A DNA stretch of 64,000 bases from Tannerella forsythia (GTDB lineage: Bacteria > Bacteroidota > Bacteroidia > Bacteroidales > Tannerellaceae). The notes under the pieces are model-generated. The model did no database searches. It worked only from the letters and a program-made list of their open reading frames with translations, and had not been told where the DNA came from. The stretch's first letter is position 1. Each line of letters begins with the position of its first letter. Location: positions 1-64,000 of the forward strand of contig NZ_JUET01000139.1 of the NCBI RefSeq assembly GCF_001006485.1, given 5' to 3'. The translations under genes were made by a program, and so were the position numbers. Positions 39,227 to 47,796 of the stretch are shown one piece after another.

Positions 39227-40333
39227 TCAGTTCAGACGGGTTTTAAATTGTTTCAAGCTTAAGGCGACAAAGACCGAAGCCATAGCCGTAAGAATGGCAA
39301 TCTCTTTCAGCACAAAGCGCAGTCCGACACCTTGTATCATGATTTTCTTTACGGCCTGAATGTACCAGCGGGCAGGCACGGCGGCCGAGAGCCATTGTAA
39401 CGCATCAGGCATACTGGACACGGGAAAGATCATACCCGAAAGCAACATGACGGGCATCATCATGCCCATGCCCGAGGCCAGCATGGCAGCTGTTTGATTG
39501 TCGACAAGGCCTGAAATAAACAGCCCTACCGACAGAGCAAGAAAAATGAACAGTAGCGAAACAGCGGTCAGCAAGATCAAGTTTCCGGCTATCGATACGT
39601 GCAGTACGGAAACGGACAGGATCAGAATGGTGGCGAGATTCAATACCGACAGTACGAAATAAGGCACGATTTTGGCTAAAATAATATACGCCGGCTTCAT
39701 GGGTGAGGCGAGTAACAGTTCCATCGTACCTGTTTCTTTTTCCCGAACGATGGCAATGGACGTCATCATCCCGCAGATAAGTGTCAAAATCATCCCCATA
39801 ATTCCCGGCACAAAATAAAAGACGCTTTTGCCTTGTGGGTTATAGAGCATCTTCACCTGTGCTGTGATTCGGCAGGAAGGCAGGTGTTCTCCGGCCAGTT
39901 CCTGTCGGTACATGTAAAGTATCTGTTGTGCATAGCCGCTCATCATCGAGGCCTGATTAGGCTCGGCACCGTCTATGATCAGTTGCACGGAGGCTTCGCC
40001 CGTATGACGCAGGTTTTCGGCAAACCGTTCGCCGAAGATGAGCGCCAGATCAGCCTTTCCGCGTGTAAACACATCATTTATTTCGTGCGGAGAAGTCAGT
40101 TCTTCCGTAAGGATAAAACGCTCGCTTGCCTGAAAATGGCTTTTGATTTGTTGTGTCATCTCGTCGTGCGACGGATCGAATACGGCAAGACGCGCGTTTT
40201 TTACTTCCGTTGTAATGGCAAAGCCGAACAGCAGAATCTGCATGACGGGAATCCCGAGCAGAATAAGTACCGTCCTTCTGTCTCGGATGATATGATACCA
40301 TTCTTTTTTTACAAATGATAGAAACTGTCTCAT
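39227..40333 (-). CDS. ABC-2 type permease
   Basis: A 368-residue paralogue of the adjacent permease, with the same topology and the cytoplasmic loop IVREKETGTMELLLASPMKP. The final residues KQFKTRLN are basic and cytoplasmic. Only seven bases separate it from each neighbouring gene, so translation is probably coupled along the operon. Confidence 0.9.
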   Translation of the reverse strand: MRQFLSFVKKEWYHIIRDRRTVLILLGIPVMQILLFGFAITTEVKNARLAVFDPSHDEMTQQIKSHFQASERFILTEELTSPHEINDVFTRGKADLALIFGERFAENLRHTGEASVQLIIDGAEPNQASMMSGYAQQILYMYRQELAGEHLPSCRITAQVKMLYNPQGKSVFYFVPGIMGMILTLICGMMTSIAIVREKETGTMELLLASPMKPAYIILAKIVPYFVLSVLNLATILILSVSVLHVSIAGNLILLTAVSLLFIFLALSVGLFISGLVDNQTAAMLASGMGMMMPVMLLSGMIFPVSSMPDALQWLSAAVPARWYIQAVKKIMIQGVGLRFVLKEIAILTAMASVFVALSLKQFKTRLN

Positions 40334-40340
40334 CGCTTTA

Positions 40341-41084
40341 TCAATCTCCTTTCCGTGTTGCTTCGCGCGCCAGTCGACGAAAGACTTCGTCCATCGTCAA
40401 GACGCCAAATTGCTTTTTCAGATTTCTCGGGCTGTCCAGCACGCTGATTTTTCCGTCTACCATGATCGATACCCGATCGCAGTATTCGGCCTCATCCATA
40501 TAGTGCGTCGTCACGAAGACCGTAATATCTCTTGCGGAGGCCTGATAAATCAGTTCCCAGAAACGGCGACGGGTGATGGGATCGACCCCTCCCGTCGGTT
40601 CATCGAGAAAAACGACCTTCGGCTCATGAAAGACCGCCACGGAAAAAGAGAGTTTTTGCTTCCACCCTAAGGGTAAGGCTTTGACAAGTGTGTTGCGTTC
40701 GCTCTCAAAGCCTAATTCGTGCAAGATGCTCTCCGTTTTCGCTGTAATTTCACGGTCTTTCATTCCGTAGATACCGCCAAAGAGTCGCAGGTTTTCCCAG
40801 ACTTTCAGATCTTCGTATAACGAAAATCGCTGACTCATATAGCCGATGTGTCGTTTCACCTCTTCTGCTTGCTTACAGATGTCGAACCCTGCGACGAACC
40901 CTCGTCCCGACGTCGGACGACTCAACCCGCACAGCATCCGCATAGCCGTTGTTTTTCCCGCGCCGTTCGCACCCAGAAAACCAAAAATCTCTCCTTCACC
41001 CACGGTAAACGAGATACGATCGACGGCTGTAAACGCTCCGAATTGTTTCGTTAACGTTTCGGCTATAATCACATCTTTTTTCAT
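40341..41084 (-). CDS. ABC transporter ATPase (first of a split pair)
   Basis: A 247-residue nucleotide-binding subunit. Walker A is GANGAGKTT, Walker B is VVFLDEPTGGVDP and the H-loop is TTHYMDEAEYC. The signature is degenerate: LPLGWKQKLS in place of LSGGxxQ, a feature also seen in one half of YbhF/YhiH-type fused ATPases. A strong Shine-Dalgarno (GGAGGAAT) precedes the ATG, which overlaps the preceding stop as ATGA. The longer frame upstream is therefore not the real start. Confidence 0.9.
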   Translation of the reverse strand: MKKDVIIAETLTKQFGAFTAVDRISFTVGEGEIFGFLGANGAGKTTAMRMLCGLSRPTSGRGFVAGFDICKQAEEVKRHIGYMSQRFSLYEDLKVWENLRLFGGIYGMKDREITAKTESILHELGFESERNTLVKALPLGWKQKLSFSVAVFHEPKVVFLDEPTGGVDPITRRRFWELIYQASARDITVFVTTHYMDEAEYCDRVSIMVDGKISVLDSPRNLKKQFGVLTMDEVFRRLAREATRKGD

Positions 41085-42001
41085 GATTCCTCCTTCTCGC
41101 CGAGTATATCCATAAAACAATCTTCAACCGAAGGACAGATCGGAGTCATTTCAATACCCGTATGTCCTTTCTTATTCAGATAATGGAGCAGTTCGTCCGG
41201 TGTAGAATCTGTCCACAACGTAACATGGCAATTTTCCCCGAACGAAAAGGCCGACCGCACATGAGCATGCGATCGCAGATCGTTCAGCAAATGATACATG
41301 TCTTTCGATGAACGAAGAGCGAACAATGTATGCGGGTATCCGGCCACAATGCCTTCGGGAGTATCTACTCGCAGGAAGTGTCCTCCCTGAATCAGGGCGA
41401 TCCGGTCGCACCGCTTCGCTTCATCCATGTAAGGCGTGGAGACGAGGATCGTGACGCCTTGCGCTTTAAGTCTGAAGAGCATTTCCCAGAACTCTTTGCG
41501 CGAAACAGGATCTACCCCTGTCGTGGGTTCATCGAGCAGTAATATATCCGGCTTGTGTATTAACGCGCAACTCAGCGCCAGCTTCTGTTTCATGCCCCCC
41601 GACAGTTTGCCGGCCGGCCGTTTCTTAAAAGGCTCGATCTGCCGGTAGATGTCTGCGATCAGGGGATAGTTTGCCTGTACCGTCGTATGGAAGACAGTAG
41701 CAAAAAAGTTCAGGTTTTCTTCGACCGTAAGATCTTGATAGAGCGAGAATCGTCCGGGCATATAGCCGATGATGCGTCGTACGGCGCAGTATTCCTTCAC
41801 GGCATCATATCCTCTGACGATGACATTTCCGTTATCAGGGAGCAGGAGCGTCGCCAATATACGAAAAAGAGTCGTCTTTCCGGACCCGTCGGGACCAATG
41901 ATACCGTAGATTTCACCTTGCTCTACCTCGAAGCTCACATCGTGCAATGCTGTCACGCGACCGTATTTTTTACTGAGATGATGTACTGAAACAGCTTTCA
42001 T
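41081..42001 (-). CDS. ABC transporter ATPase (second of the pair)
   Basis: A 306-residue nucleotide-binding subunit with a complete motif set: Walker A GPDGSGKTTLF, signature LSGGMKQKLALS, Walker B ILLLDEPTTGVDP, and STPYMDEAKRC in place of the usual H-loop His region. A C-terminal regulatory extension of about 80 residues follows. Start and stop overlap the neighbouring genes by ATGA on both sides. In enterobacterial YbhF the two ATPase domains are one polypeptide; here they are separate genes. Confidence 0.9.
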   Translation of the reverse strand: MKAVSVHHLSKKYGRVTALHDVSFEVEQGEIYGIIGPDGSGKTTLFRILATLLLPDNGNVIVRGYDAVKEYCAVRRIIGYMPGRFSLYQDLTVEENLNFFATVFHTTVQANYPLIADIYRQIEPFKKRPAGKLSGGMKQKLALSCALIHKPDILLLDEPTTGVDPVSRKEFWEMLFRLKAQGVTILVSTPYMDEAKRCDRIALIQGGHFLRVDTPEGIVAGYPHTLFALRSSKDMYHLLNDLRSHAHVRSAFSFGENCHVTLWTDSTPDELLHYLNKKGHTGIEMTPICPSVEDCFMDILGEKEES

Positions 42002-42933
42002 GATCCGGCTTTTATTTGGGAGATTTCGGTTGCAGCGGGGGCGACGCGGATTTCGCCGTACATTCCCCGTTTAATATATCCGTCATTCCGAACTGCGACT
42101 TTTACGGCATACACTAAATTGGCACGTTCATCCCTTGTAGAGATCGTTTTAGGTGTAAATTCGGCCTTATCCGAGATCCATACAACTGTTCCGGCATATT
42201 CTTTCCGTTCCGAAGTACCCCAGTCGGCATATACGCTTACTTTTTGTCCGATGCGAAGCCGAGTGAGCTGGTCGGCCGTGAAGTAAGCCCGCAAAATCAT
42301 GTTTTCGAGGTCACCGACTTTCAGAAGTGGTCGTCCCTGTACGGCAAGTTCTCCCGGTTCGGCATAGCGGCACAGCACAATGCCATTTATCGGGCTGGAC
42401 ACAATGCTTTTTCCGATCCGGTCGTCGATCTGTGCGATCTGTGCTTGCAATCCTATACGCTCGCCCGCGATACTTCGGTTTCCGTTAGCCAGCACGTCTT
42501 CCTGAGCTGTCAATTGTTTTTCGAGCACGGCGATTTGCGCGCCGATATCGTCGAGTATTTTCGGAGCGGCAGCCTGTGCTTCGACTAAGTTCGCGTATCG
42601 TTTGTACTCTTTCTGTTGTGTGGTAATCTGCTGTTTGAGTGAGGCAATCTGACGGGGGATATTGTGCCGTCGACTCTCAATGGCCATCAGGCCGGCCGAG
42701 AGTTGTATTTTTTGCAGGTATAGCCGGGTTGTATCGATCAGCCCAAGTGACTCATGCGCTTTCACGCTTTCTCCTTCCCGAACCGTTATTCGTAGCAGTT
42801 CTCCCGTTTCTCCGGCCGAGATCATAACCTCAGTCGCTTCGAATATGCCTGAGGCATCGCAGTCTCCGTCTTTATTTCCGCAGGCTGCGACAATCATGGC
42901 CATTGCGATGATTAAGAATTTATTTGCTTGCAT
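41998..42933 (-). CDS. HlyD-family periplasmic adaptor lipoprotein
   Basis: A 311-residue membrane-fusion protein. The lipobox is V-A-A-C and a lipoyl-like half follows (GELLRITVREGESVKAHESL). A coiled-coil hairpin runs from about residue 75 to 165 (many Gln and Glu), then the second lipoyl half SSPINGIVLCRYAEPGELA and a beta-barrel domain. It links the ABC permeases to the TolC-like channel encoded 18 bases upstream. Confidence 0.93.
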   Translation of the reverse strand: MQANKFLIIAMAMIVAACGNKDGDCDASGIFEATEVMISAGETGELLRITVREGESVKAHESLGLIDTTRLYLQKIQLSAGLMAIESRRHNIPRQIASLKQQITTQQKEYKRYANLVEAQAAAPKILDDIGAQIAVLEKQLTAQEDVLANGNRSIAGERIGLQAQIAQIDDRIGKSIVSSPINGIVLCRYAEPGELAVQGRPLLKVGDLENMILRAYFTADQLTRLRIGQKVSVYADWGTSERKEYAGTVVWISDKAEFTPKTISTRDERANLVYAVKVAVRNDGYIKRGMYGEIRVAPAATEISQIKAGS

Positions 42934-42951
42934 AAATCTATGATTAAATGA

Positions 42952-44229
42952 TTATTCGTTCGTGTGTCCGGCGGTAAATTTAAGATCGTAAAGAGCTTGC
43001 ATATATGCGATCTCATGACGGATTTTATCCTGTATGGCCATCTGTTCGGCATGGAGATCTCTCATCAATTCGGTGACCGATAAGACGCCGTTGGTCATTT
43101 TAGCTTCCGAAGCCTTCCGGATTGCCGTTTTCAGGCGAATGATCTCGTCGTCGTATTTCAATTGTTCGGCGCACTGTTTAATCTCTTTATTTTTCCGGAT
43201 CATGTCCAACCGGGTATTGAACAGAAACAATTCACGTTGTATCTCCGTTTGTCCGATATGGTTGCGGATCAGCTTCCGACGGTTCTTCAGCGTGTAAAAA
43301 CGGCCGATGTTCCATTCGAATTTCATGCCGACAATGTAATAGGGAGCGAATCTATTCTCCAGCATATTCAGTCCGGGCTTTCCGTATCCTCCTGTCGCAA
43401 AAAGCGCAAATTTGGGAAATAGTCCGGCCGTAACAAGAGCATTCTCCGTCTCGTAATTTTTGATTTGTGCGTCATACAGGGATAATTCGGGACGACTAAC
43501 GGATGTTGCAACGGTGGGTAGAAGTACCGGCCTGACAAAATCTGTCGTTTCATCGGCTTCCATTCCGGTCAAATTCGCCAAGATAGCGATACAAGCGGCA
43601 CGAACGCCGGCAAGCTCCGTAGCGTGTTGCTCCGCTTTCAACTGTTCCACGCGCACGACACGGAGGTCTGTTTCTTCGGATATGCCATACTGCACACAAG
43701 CCTGCACGCGTTGATAGTTTCGTGCCAGTTCTTCCTGTAATAACTTGTTTTGATGCAGGCCGGCATCTGCCAGCAAGACCCCGAAAAAGGCAGTGTTGAC
43801 CTGCTGATACAACGCATAAAGTCCAACCGCTACACGTCTCCTATCCACCTGAGCCGCCGTACGTACACTTTCTTTTCCCGACTTTATTTCGCCCCCATCC
43901 CAAAGAACCTGCAGCGCATCGAGCGAAAGCGCATATTGATCTTTGCTGAGCGCCGGTATGTCCAATCCCGGTATTCCCCATTGAGACGCATCGAACGGAA
44001 GACGGGTGACCTCCGAACGGTACGAAGCGTTACCCGAAAGCTTCACCTGCGGCAAATAGCCTTTTCCGGCATTGGCCAGCCGGGATGCTTCGGCCTCTTC
44101 AATCTGTACGTACTGCCTGACCAGCGGATAGTGCTCCTGCGCCCGCCGCTGACATTCTTCGATCGTGACCTGAGCGAAACCACAAAGGCCGTTCGTCAAT
44201 ATCAGGGTGATCATGATTATCTTTTTCAT
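42952..44229 (-). CDS. TolC-family outer-membrane efflux channel
   Basis: A 425-residue outer-membrane efflux protein with a signal peptide ending CGFAQ. Two long helical repeats (ECQRRAQEHYPLVRQY and the later RKLIRNHIGQTEIQRE) surround strands such as LPQVKLSGNASYRS. It forms the trimeric exit duct of the tripartite pump. It precedes the adaptor gene and follows tetR with a 101-base gap that contains a possible second operator half-site. Confidence 0.92.
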   Translation of the reverse strand: MKKIIMITLILTNGLCGFAQVTIEECQRRAQEHYPLVRQYVQIEEAEASRLANAGKGYLPQVKLSGNASYRSEVTRLPFDASQWGIPGLDIPALSKDQYALSLDALQVLWDGGEIKSGKESVRTAAQVDRRRVAVGLYALYQQVNTAFFGVLLADAGLHQNKLLQEELARNYQRVQACVQYGISEETDLRVVRVEQLKAEQHATELAGVRAACIAILANLTGMEADETTDFVRPVLLPTVATSVSRPELSLYDAQIKNYETENALVTAGLFPKFALFATGGYGKPGLNMLENRFAPYYIVGMKFEWNIGRFYTLKNRRKLIRNHIGQTEIQRELFLFNTRLDMIRKNKEIKQCAEQLKYDDEIIRLKTAIRKASEAKMTNGVLSVTELMRDLHAEQMAIQDKIRHEIAYMQALYDLKFTAGHTNE

Positions 44230-44276
44230 AACTGCTATATTAATTCATCTATTTAATTTCTTGGTTAATTCACATA

Positions 44277-44321
44277 TAAAATAAAAGGATCGACCATGAG
44301 AACCGGAGTTCGGATCAATCC
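44277..44321 (-). terminator. Possible attenuator between tetR and tolC
   Basis: On the minus strand GGATTGA and TCGATCC can pair (one G-U) around a 21-base loop, followed by TTTTATTTT. Read-through could set the ratio between regulator and pump genes. ATTAATTCATC at 44239-44249 resembles the operator half-site ATTAAATCATG upstream of tetR. Confidence 0.35.
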
Positions 44322-44330
44322 TTCAACAAA

Positions 44331-44954
44331 TTAATTTTTCAGACGAGCCAAGATGGTACGCGACACTTCTTCTTTCCGTTGGTCAAGCAACGCATGAAAT
44401 TCCTCTTCCGACAATTCCCATACATTCCGAAAGATGGGAGCAATGAGAAACGGTGCTATATTCAACGATAAGACCGTAAACAGCAAGTCTATCGTTGAGA
44501 TCGGGCGGATAGTCCCTTTCTCGATTTCTTTCTTCAGTTCCGCTTCCATCGGAATAATTACCGTTTGTAATGCTTTCTTAAACTTCTGGATCAGAAATGT
44601 CATGTTTTCTGATGAGTTGTTCAGCCCTTCGTTAAGCGAGAACGCCGGAAGCTGCGGGTTCTGTTTCAAGAACTCGAAATGCACGCTGATCAAGTTCAGG
44701 ATCTTTTCTTCAAATGGAGCATCAGACGAAGTAGTGATTAGCAGATTCGAAAGCATCTGTTCGATCTTCTCCTCGTAGATTTTTTCGAAAAGAAGCTCTT
44801 TCGTCCGGTAATAGTAATGTACCAGCGCTTGATTGCATCCCGCCTCTTCGGCTATCTGCGCCATCTTGGTACGGATAAACCCCTGTTCCAAAAACAGTTT
44901 TTCGGCTGCTTTCAGAATCTTGTACTCCATGTTTTCTTCTTTTTTCGCCCTCAT
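44331..44954 (-). CDS. TetR-family regulator of the efflux operon
   Basis: A 207-residue regulator. The N-terminal helix-turn-helix reads ILKAAEKLFLEQGFIRTKMA then IAEEAGCNQALVHYYYRTKE, and the rest is a helical ligand domain. I chose the ATG nine bases downstream of the palindrome; the longer open frame would run through the operator. Another ATG lies eight codons inside. It is the first gene on the strand before tolC-hlyD-ABC, so it probably represses itself and the pump until an inducer binds. Confidence 0.88.
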   Translation of the reverse strand: MRAKKEENMEYKILKAAEKLFLEQGFIRTKMAQIAEEAGCNQALVHYYYRTKELLFEKIYEEKIEQMLSNLLITTSSDAPFEEKILNLISVHFEFLKQNPQLPAFSLNEGLNNSSENMTFLIQKFKKALQTVIIPMEAELKKEIEKGTIRPISTIDLLFTVLSLNIAPFLIAPIFRNVWELSEEEFHALLDQRKEEVSRTILARLKN

Positions 44955-44962
44955 ATTAACTT

Positions 44963-44990
44963 CATGATTTAATCGCAAAATTAAATCATG
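44963..44990. promoter_or_regulatory. Perfect palindromic operator upstream of tetR
   Basis: CATGATTTAAT (44963-44973) and ATTAAATCATG (44980-44990) are perfect 11-base inverted repeats with a 6-base spacer (CGCAAA). The 28-base size and the position 9 bases before the regulator start fit a TetR-family operator. Confidence 0.75.
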
Positions 44991-45104
44991 TAATGAATCT
45001 AACAAAAGAAATCAGTGCTTTTTTTATTTTTTTAACAGAGATCGGCATTGCTCAATTTTCTCGGTAAGGTCTTTCAGACGATTGAACGCTTTACGGCATC
45101 AGAT

Positions 45105-46058
45105 TTAGATTTTCCTGATCCGTATGTTTCGGACAAAATGATGCTCGCCTTTTTCAAGAATCAGATCGGCACGGAAGCGGGTAGGAAGGATGTGTTGCTC
45201 AAGATTGGGGCGGTTAATCTCTTCCCAGACCCGGACCGCAAGTTGCCTCAGAGTCTCTTCATCGTACGAGGCATACTGATGGAAATATGAGTCGGGGTTA
45301 GCGAAAGCAGAGGTCTGCAACTTCTTGAATCGCTCAATATACCATTGTCTGATATCCTTTTCACTGGCATCGACATAGATGGAATAGTCGAAAAAATCGG
45401 ATACGAAGACGCGCCGGCACGGTTGGGTGTTCAAGGTTACCTGCAACGCGTTAATCCCTTCGATTATCAGGATGTCGGGCTTCCGGATACGACATACTTC
45501 TCCGGGGATAATATCGTAATAAAGATGAGAATAGACCGGTGCTTCGAGTATTTCGCGTCCCGACTTTGCACCGGCCAGAAACGCCAATAGCCTCTTGGCG
45601 TCGTAGCTCTCGGGAAATCCTTTTTTATGTAACAGTCCCCGTTTTTCGAGTTCGGCGTTGGAATAGAGAAATCCGTCGGTGGTGACAAGCTCCACCTCCG
45701 GCTTTTCAGGAAGCATGGATAGCAGCTTTTGTAGAACCTTGGCCGTCGTGCTTTTTCCTACCGCCACGCTTCCGGCAATCCCAATGATGTAAGGAACCTG
45801 ACGGCCGGGATTCTTGAAAAAGTCCTCACGTTCTTTGTGCAGGTGACGATAATGCGTAATATGAATCTGCAACAGACGGATCAGCGGCATATAAATATCC
45901 TCTACCTCGGCGATCGTAAGCGGCTCGTTCAAGGCTTGCAACTGCGTTAAATCCATATCGGCAACCGGAAACTGGGGATGTTCTTCCAGCTGTTTCCATT
46001 CTTCGCGCGTAAAACTGCGGAAAGGTGAAAAGGTCGCGTCGTAAGTCTTCCGATTCAT
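45105..46058 (-). CDS. coaA: Type I pantothenate kinase
   Basis: A 317-residue CoaA that phosphorylates pantothenate in the first step of coenzyme A synthesis. The P-loop GIAGSVAVGKST is at 93-104. Also visible are TTDGFLYSNAELEKRGLL, KKGFPESYDAKRLLAFL and the C-terminal YIERFKKLQTSAFANPDSYF, all conserved in the family. Many Bacteroidota use type II or III enzymes, so a type I enzyme here is notable but not unique. It has its own promoter. Confidence 0.95.
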   Translation of the reverse strand: MNRKTYDATFSPFRSFTREEWKQLEEHPQFPVADMDLTQLQALNEPLTIAEVEDIYMPLIRLLQIHITHYRHLHKEREDFFKNPGRQVPYIIGIAGSVAVGKSTTAKVLQKLLSMLPEKPEVELVTTDGFLYSNAELEKRGLLHKKGFPESYDAKRLLAFLAGAKSGREILEAPVYSHLYYDIIPGEVCRIRKPDILIIEGINALQVTLNTQPCRRVFVSDFFDYSIYVDASEKDIRQWYIERFKKLQTSAFANPDSYFHQYASYDEETLRQLAVRVWEEINRPNLEQHILPTRFRADLILEKGEHHFVRNIRIRKI

Positions 46059-46081
46059 ACACGTTATTATTGTTTAAGTCG

Positions 46082-46089
46082 CAAAGATA
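46082..46089 (-). promoter_or_regulatory. -7 element for coaA
   Basis: TATCTTTG on the minus strand, 23 bases upstream of the coaA ATG. Confidence 0.55.
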
Positions 46090-46240
46090 AGGTTCTTTTC
46101 TTTCGGGATACCGGTTTTTATGAAAAATATGCCGCAAAGAAGAGATTAATTTGTTATTCTGATAAATAACATCTAATATTGCACCACGTAGAGAACAGAT
46201 ACAAAGAAGGATATTCATTCATCAATAAAAATACGACCCA

Positions 46241-47200
46241 ATGAAAAACTGGATTTTGATGGCATTATGCCTTGCTGTTTTCAGCAGTTGCGACAAGACG
46301 GAACCCAACGACAATCCGTCGCTGACGCTTGAGGGACTGACCCTCGATAACTTTCCGAAAATGAGTTGCTCCACCTCGACCAGACCTCTACAGACGCTGC
46401 TGGCTTGTAAACTGTTGAATATCGAGTACAAATGGTTCCAGTATATCGGATTGAATGACACATGGGATATCATTCCCATTTACAGCAAGCTAACCGATGC
46501 AGAACAACGCTTTTTCGAAGAGAAGCTGCAATGCCCGACAACGCACGGCGCCTTCACCCGTCTGATCGATGGAGAGACGGAACTGATCATCGCCTCACGC
46601 AGTATTTCGAGAGACGAAAAGACGTATGCCGAGCAAAAAGGTATCCGGTTGATCGAGAAGCCCATTGCACTCGATGCACTCGTATTTATTGTCAACCCAG
46701 AGAATCCCGTTCGTGCTCTAACGACCGAACAGATACAAAACATCTACACGGGAAAAATCACGCGCTGGTCTGATGTAGGAGGAAAGGAGGCGGATATTCA
46801 CCCTTATATGCGCAATCCTAATTCGGGTAGTCAGGAGAAAATGGAGACCCTCGTAATGAAAGGTCTGACGATGAAGAAATGGCCGGAGATGATGGGTGGT
46901 TCCATGCTGTCCCCATTCTATTCGATTCTGTCCGATGCCGACGGTATCGGGTACACGGTCTATTATTATTACGATCGTATTGTCCGGCAGCCGGCACAAT
47001 ATCCGACCGTAGCAATTAACGGTGCACTTCCTTCGCACGAAAGCATACGAACGCAGAAATACCCCTATACTACCTATGTTTATGCTGCGATCCGTGCCGA
47101 TACAGATAAAGCATCGATGGCTTATCAAATGTTTGACTTACTTTCGAGCGAGGCCGCACGAAAGGTGATTGACGAAAGCGGATACGTAGCTGTTCTTTAA
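46241..47200 (+). CDS. PstS-like substrate-binding lipoprotein
   Basis: A 319-residue lipoprotein (lipobox F-S-S-C) with the type II periplasmic binding fold of phosphate-binding proteins. Visible are SRSISRDEKTYAEQKGI, the PstS-like block LTTEQIQNIYTGKITRWSDV, given here as LTTEQIQNIYTG and KITRWSDVGG, and RNPNSGSQEKMETLVM, which matches the R-x-x-x-S-G-T/S phosphate loop. No pstC, pstA or pstB gene is adjacent, so it may serve a distant transporter or act as a sensor or scavenger. Phosphate as the ligand is an inference. Confidence 0.8.
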   Translation: MKNWILMALCLAVFSSCDKTEPNDNPSLTLEGLTLDNFPKMSCSTSTRPLQTLLACKLLNIEYKWFQYIGLNDTWDIIPIYSKLTDAEQRFFEEKLQCPTTHGAFTRLIDGETELIIASRSISRDEKTYAEQKGIRLIEKPIALDALVFIVNPENPVRALTTEQIQNIYTGKITRWSDVGGKEADIHPYMRNPNSGSQEKMETLVMKGLTMKKWPEMMGGSMLSPFYSILSDADGIGYTVYYYYDRIVRQPAQYPTVAINGALPSHESIRTQKYPYTTYVYAAIRADTDKASMAYQMFDLLSSEAARKVIDESGYVAVL

Positions 47201-47325
47201 GAAGCTTACCGTACCTAAAGAAAATGGTTCAAGATGTTTCTTGGTTATTTCCCGAAATAAAATGATTAAGACGGAAGCCGCCAATGCAGCCTCCGCCTTT
47301 GTCAAAAATTAATCTTCCGATATTT

Positions 47326-47790
47326 TTACATCACTTCCGACGGGATATCGATTTCTTTTACCTCCTCTTTATCGGATGAGATATCGACGATGCGATCGAC
47401 CACATAACGCGAGTAACCGCGCCAGGGCACTGCACCAAGATACTCGATATAATGCAGTTCCACCGTCTGACCTCCCGCGCTCATCAGTTCTTCCGCCACG
47501 GCTTCATCCGAAACGGAGAACATGAACTCGTTCGACTGGATACCTCCGTCTGCACTGGGGCGAATACCCGACTGAATCAGTCGGCCTTCGTAAGTCTTAA
47601 ATAGAATCCCCTTGTAAACGACGTAATTCAACCGGCCGGTTTTGATGCCTTTGGCAAATGGGAAGTAGTAATAAAACGAACCACCTGCCAGCAAAACTGC
47701 CACAATTATCAACATCGTGATATTACGTATTTTACGCCATTTGCGCCGGCGTTGCTCCACCCTTTCTACTTTATCGACCAACGATTCCAT
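47326..47790 (-). CDS. Conserved single-span membrane protein, unknown function
   Basis: A 154-residue protein. A basic, coiled N-terminus (RVEQRRRKWRKIRN) is followed by one transmembrane span (about 27-45) and an extracytoplasmic domain of about 100 residues with many short hydrophobic strands and Glu/Asp at the end. I know similar Bacteroidales proteins only as hypothetical, some mislabelled 6-phosphogluconate dehydrogenase; there is no dinucleotide-binding motif to support that label. It follows the C1 peptidase gene by 6 bases, so the two are probably co-transcribed. Confidence 0.75.
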   Translation of the reverse strand: MESLVDKVERVEQRRRKWRKIRNITMLIIVAVLLAGGSFYYYFPFAKGIKTGRLNYVVYKGILFKTYEGRLIQSGIRPSADGGIQSNEFMFSVSDEAVAEELMSAGGQTVELHYIEYLGAVPWRGYSRYVVDRIVDISSDKEEVKEIDIPSEVM

Positions 47791-47796
47791 ATGGTG

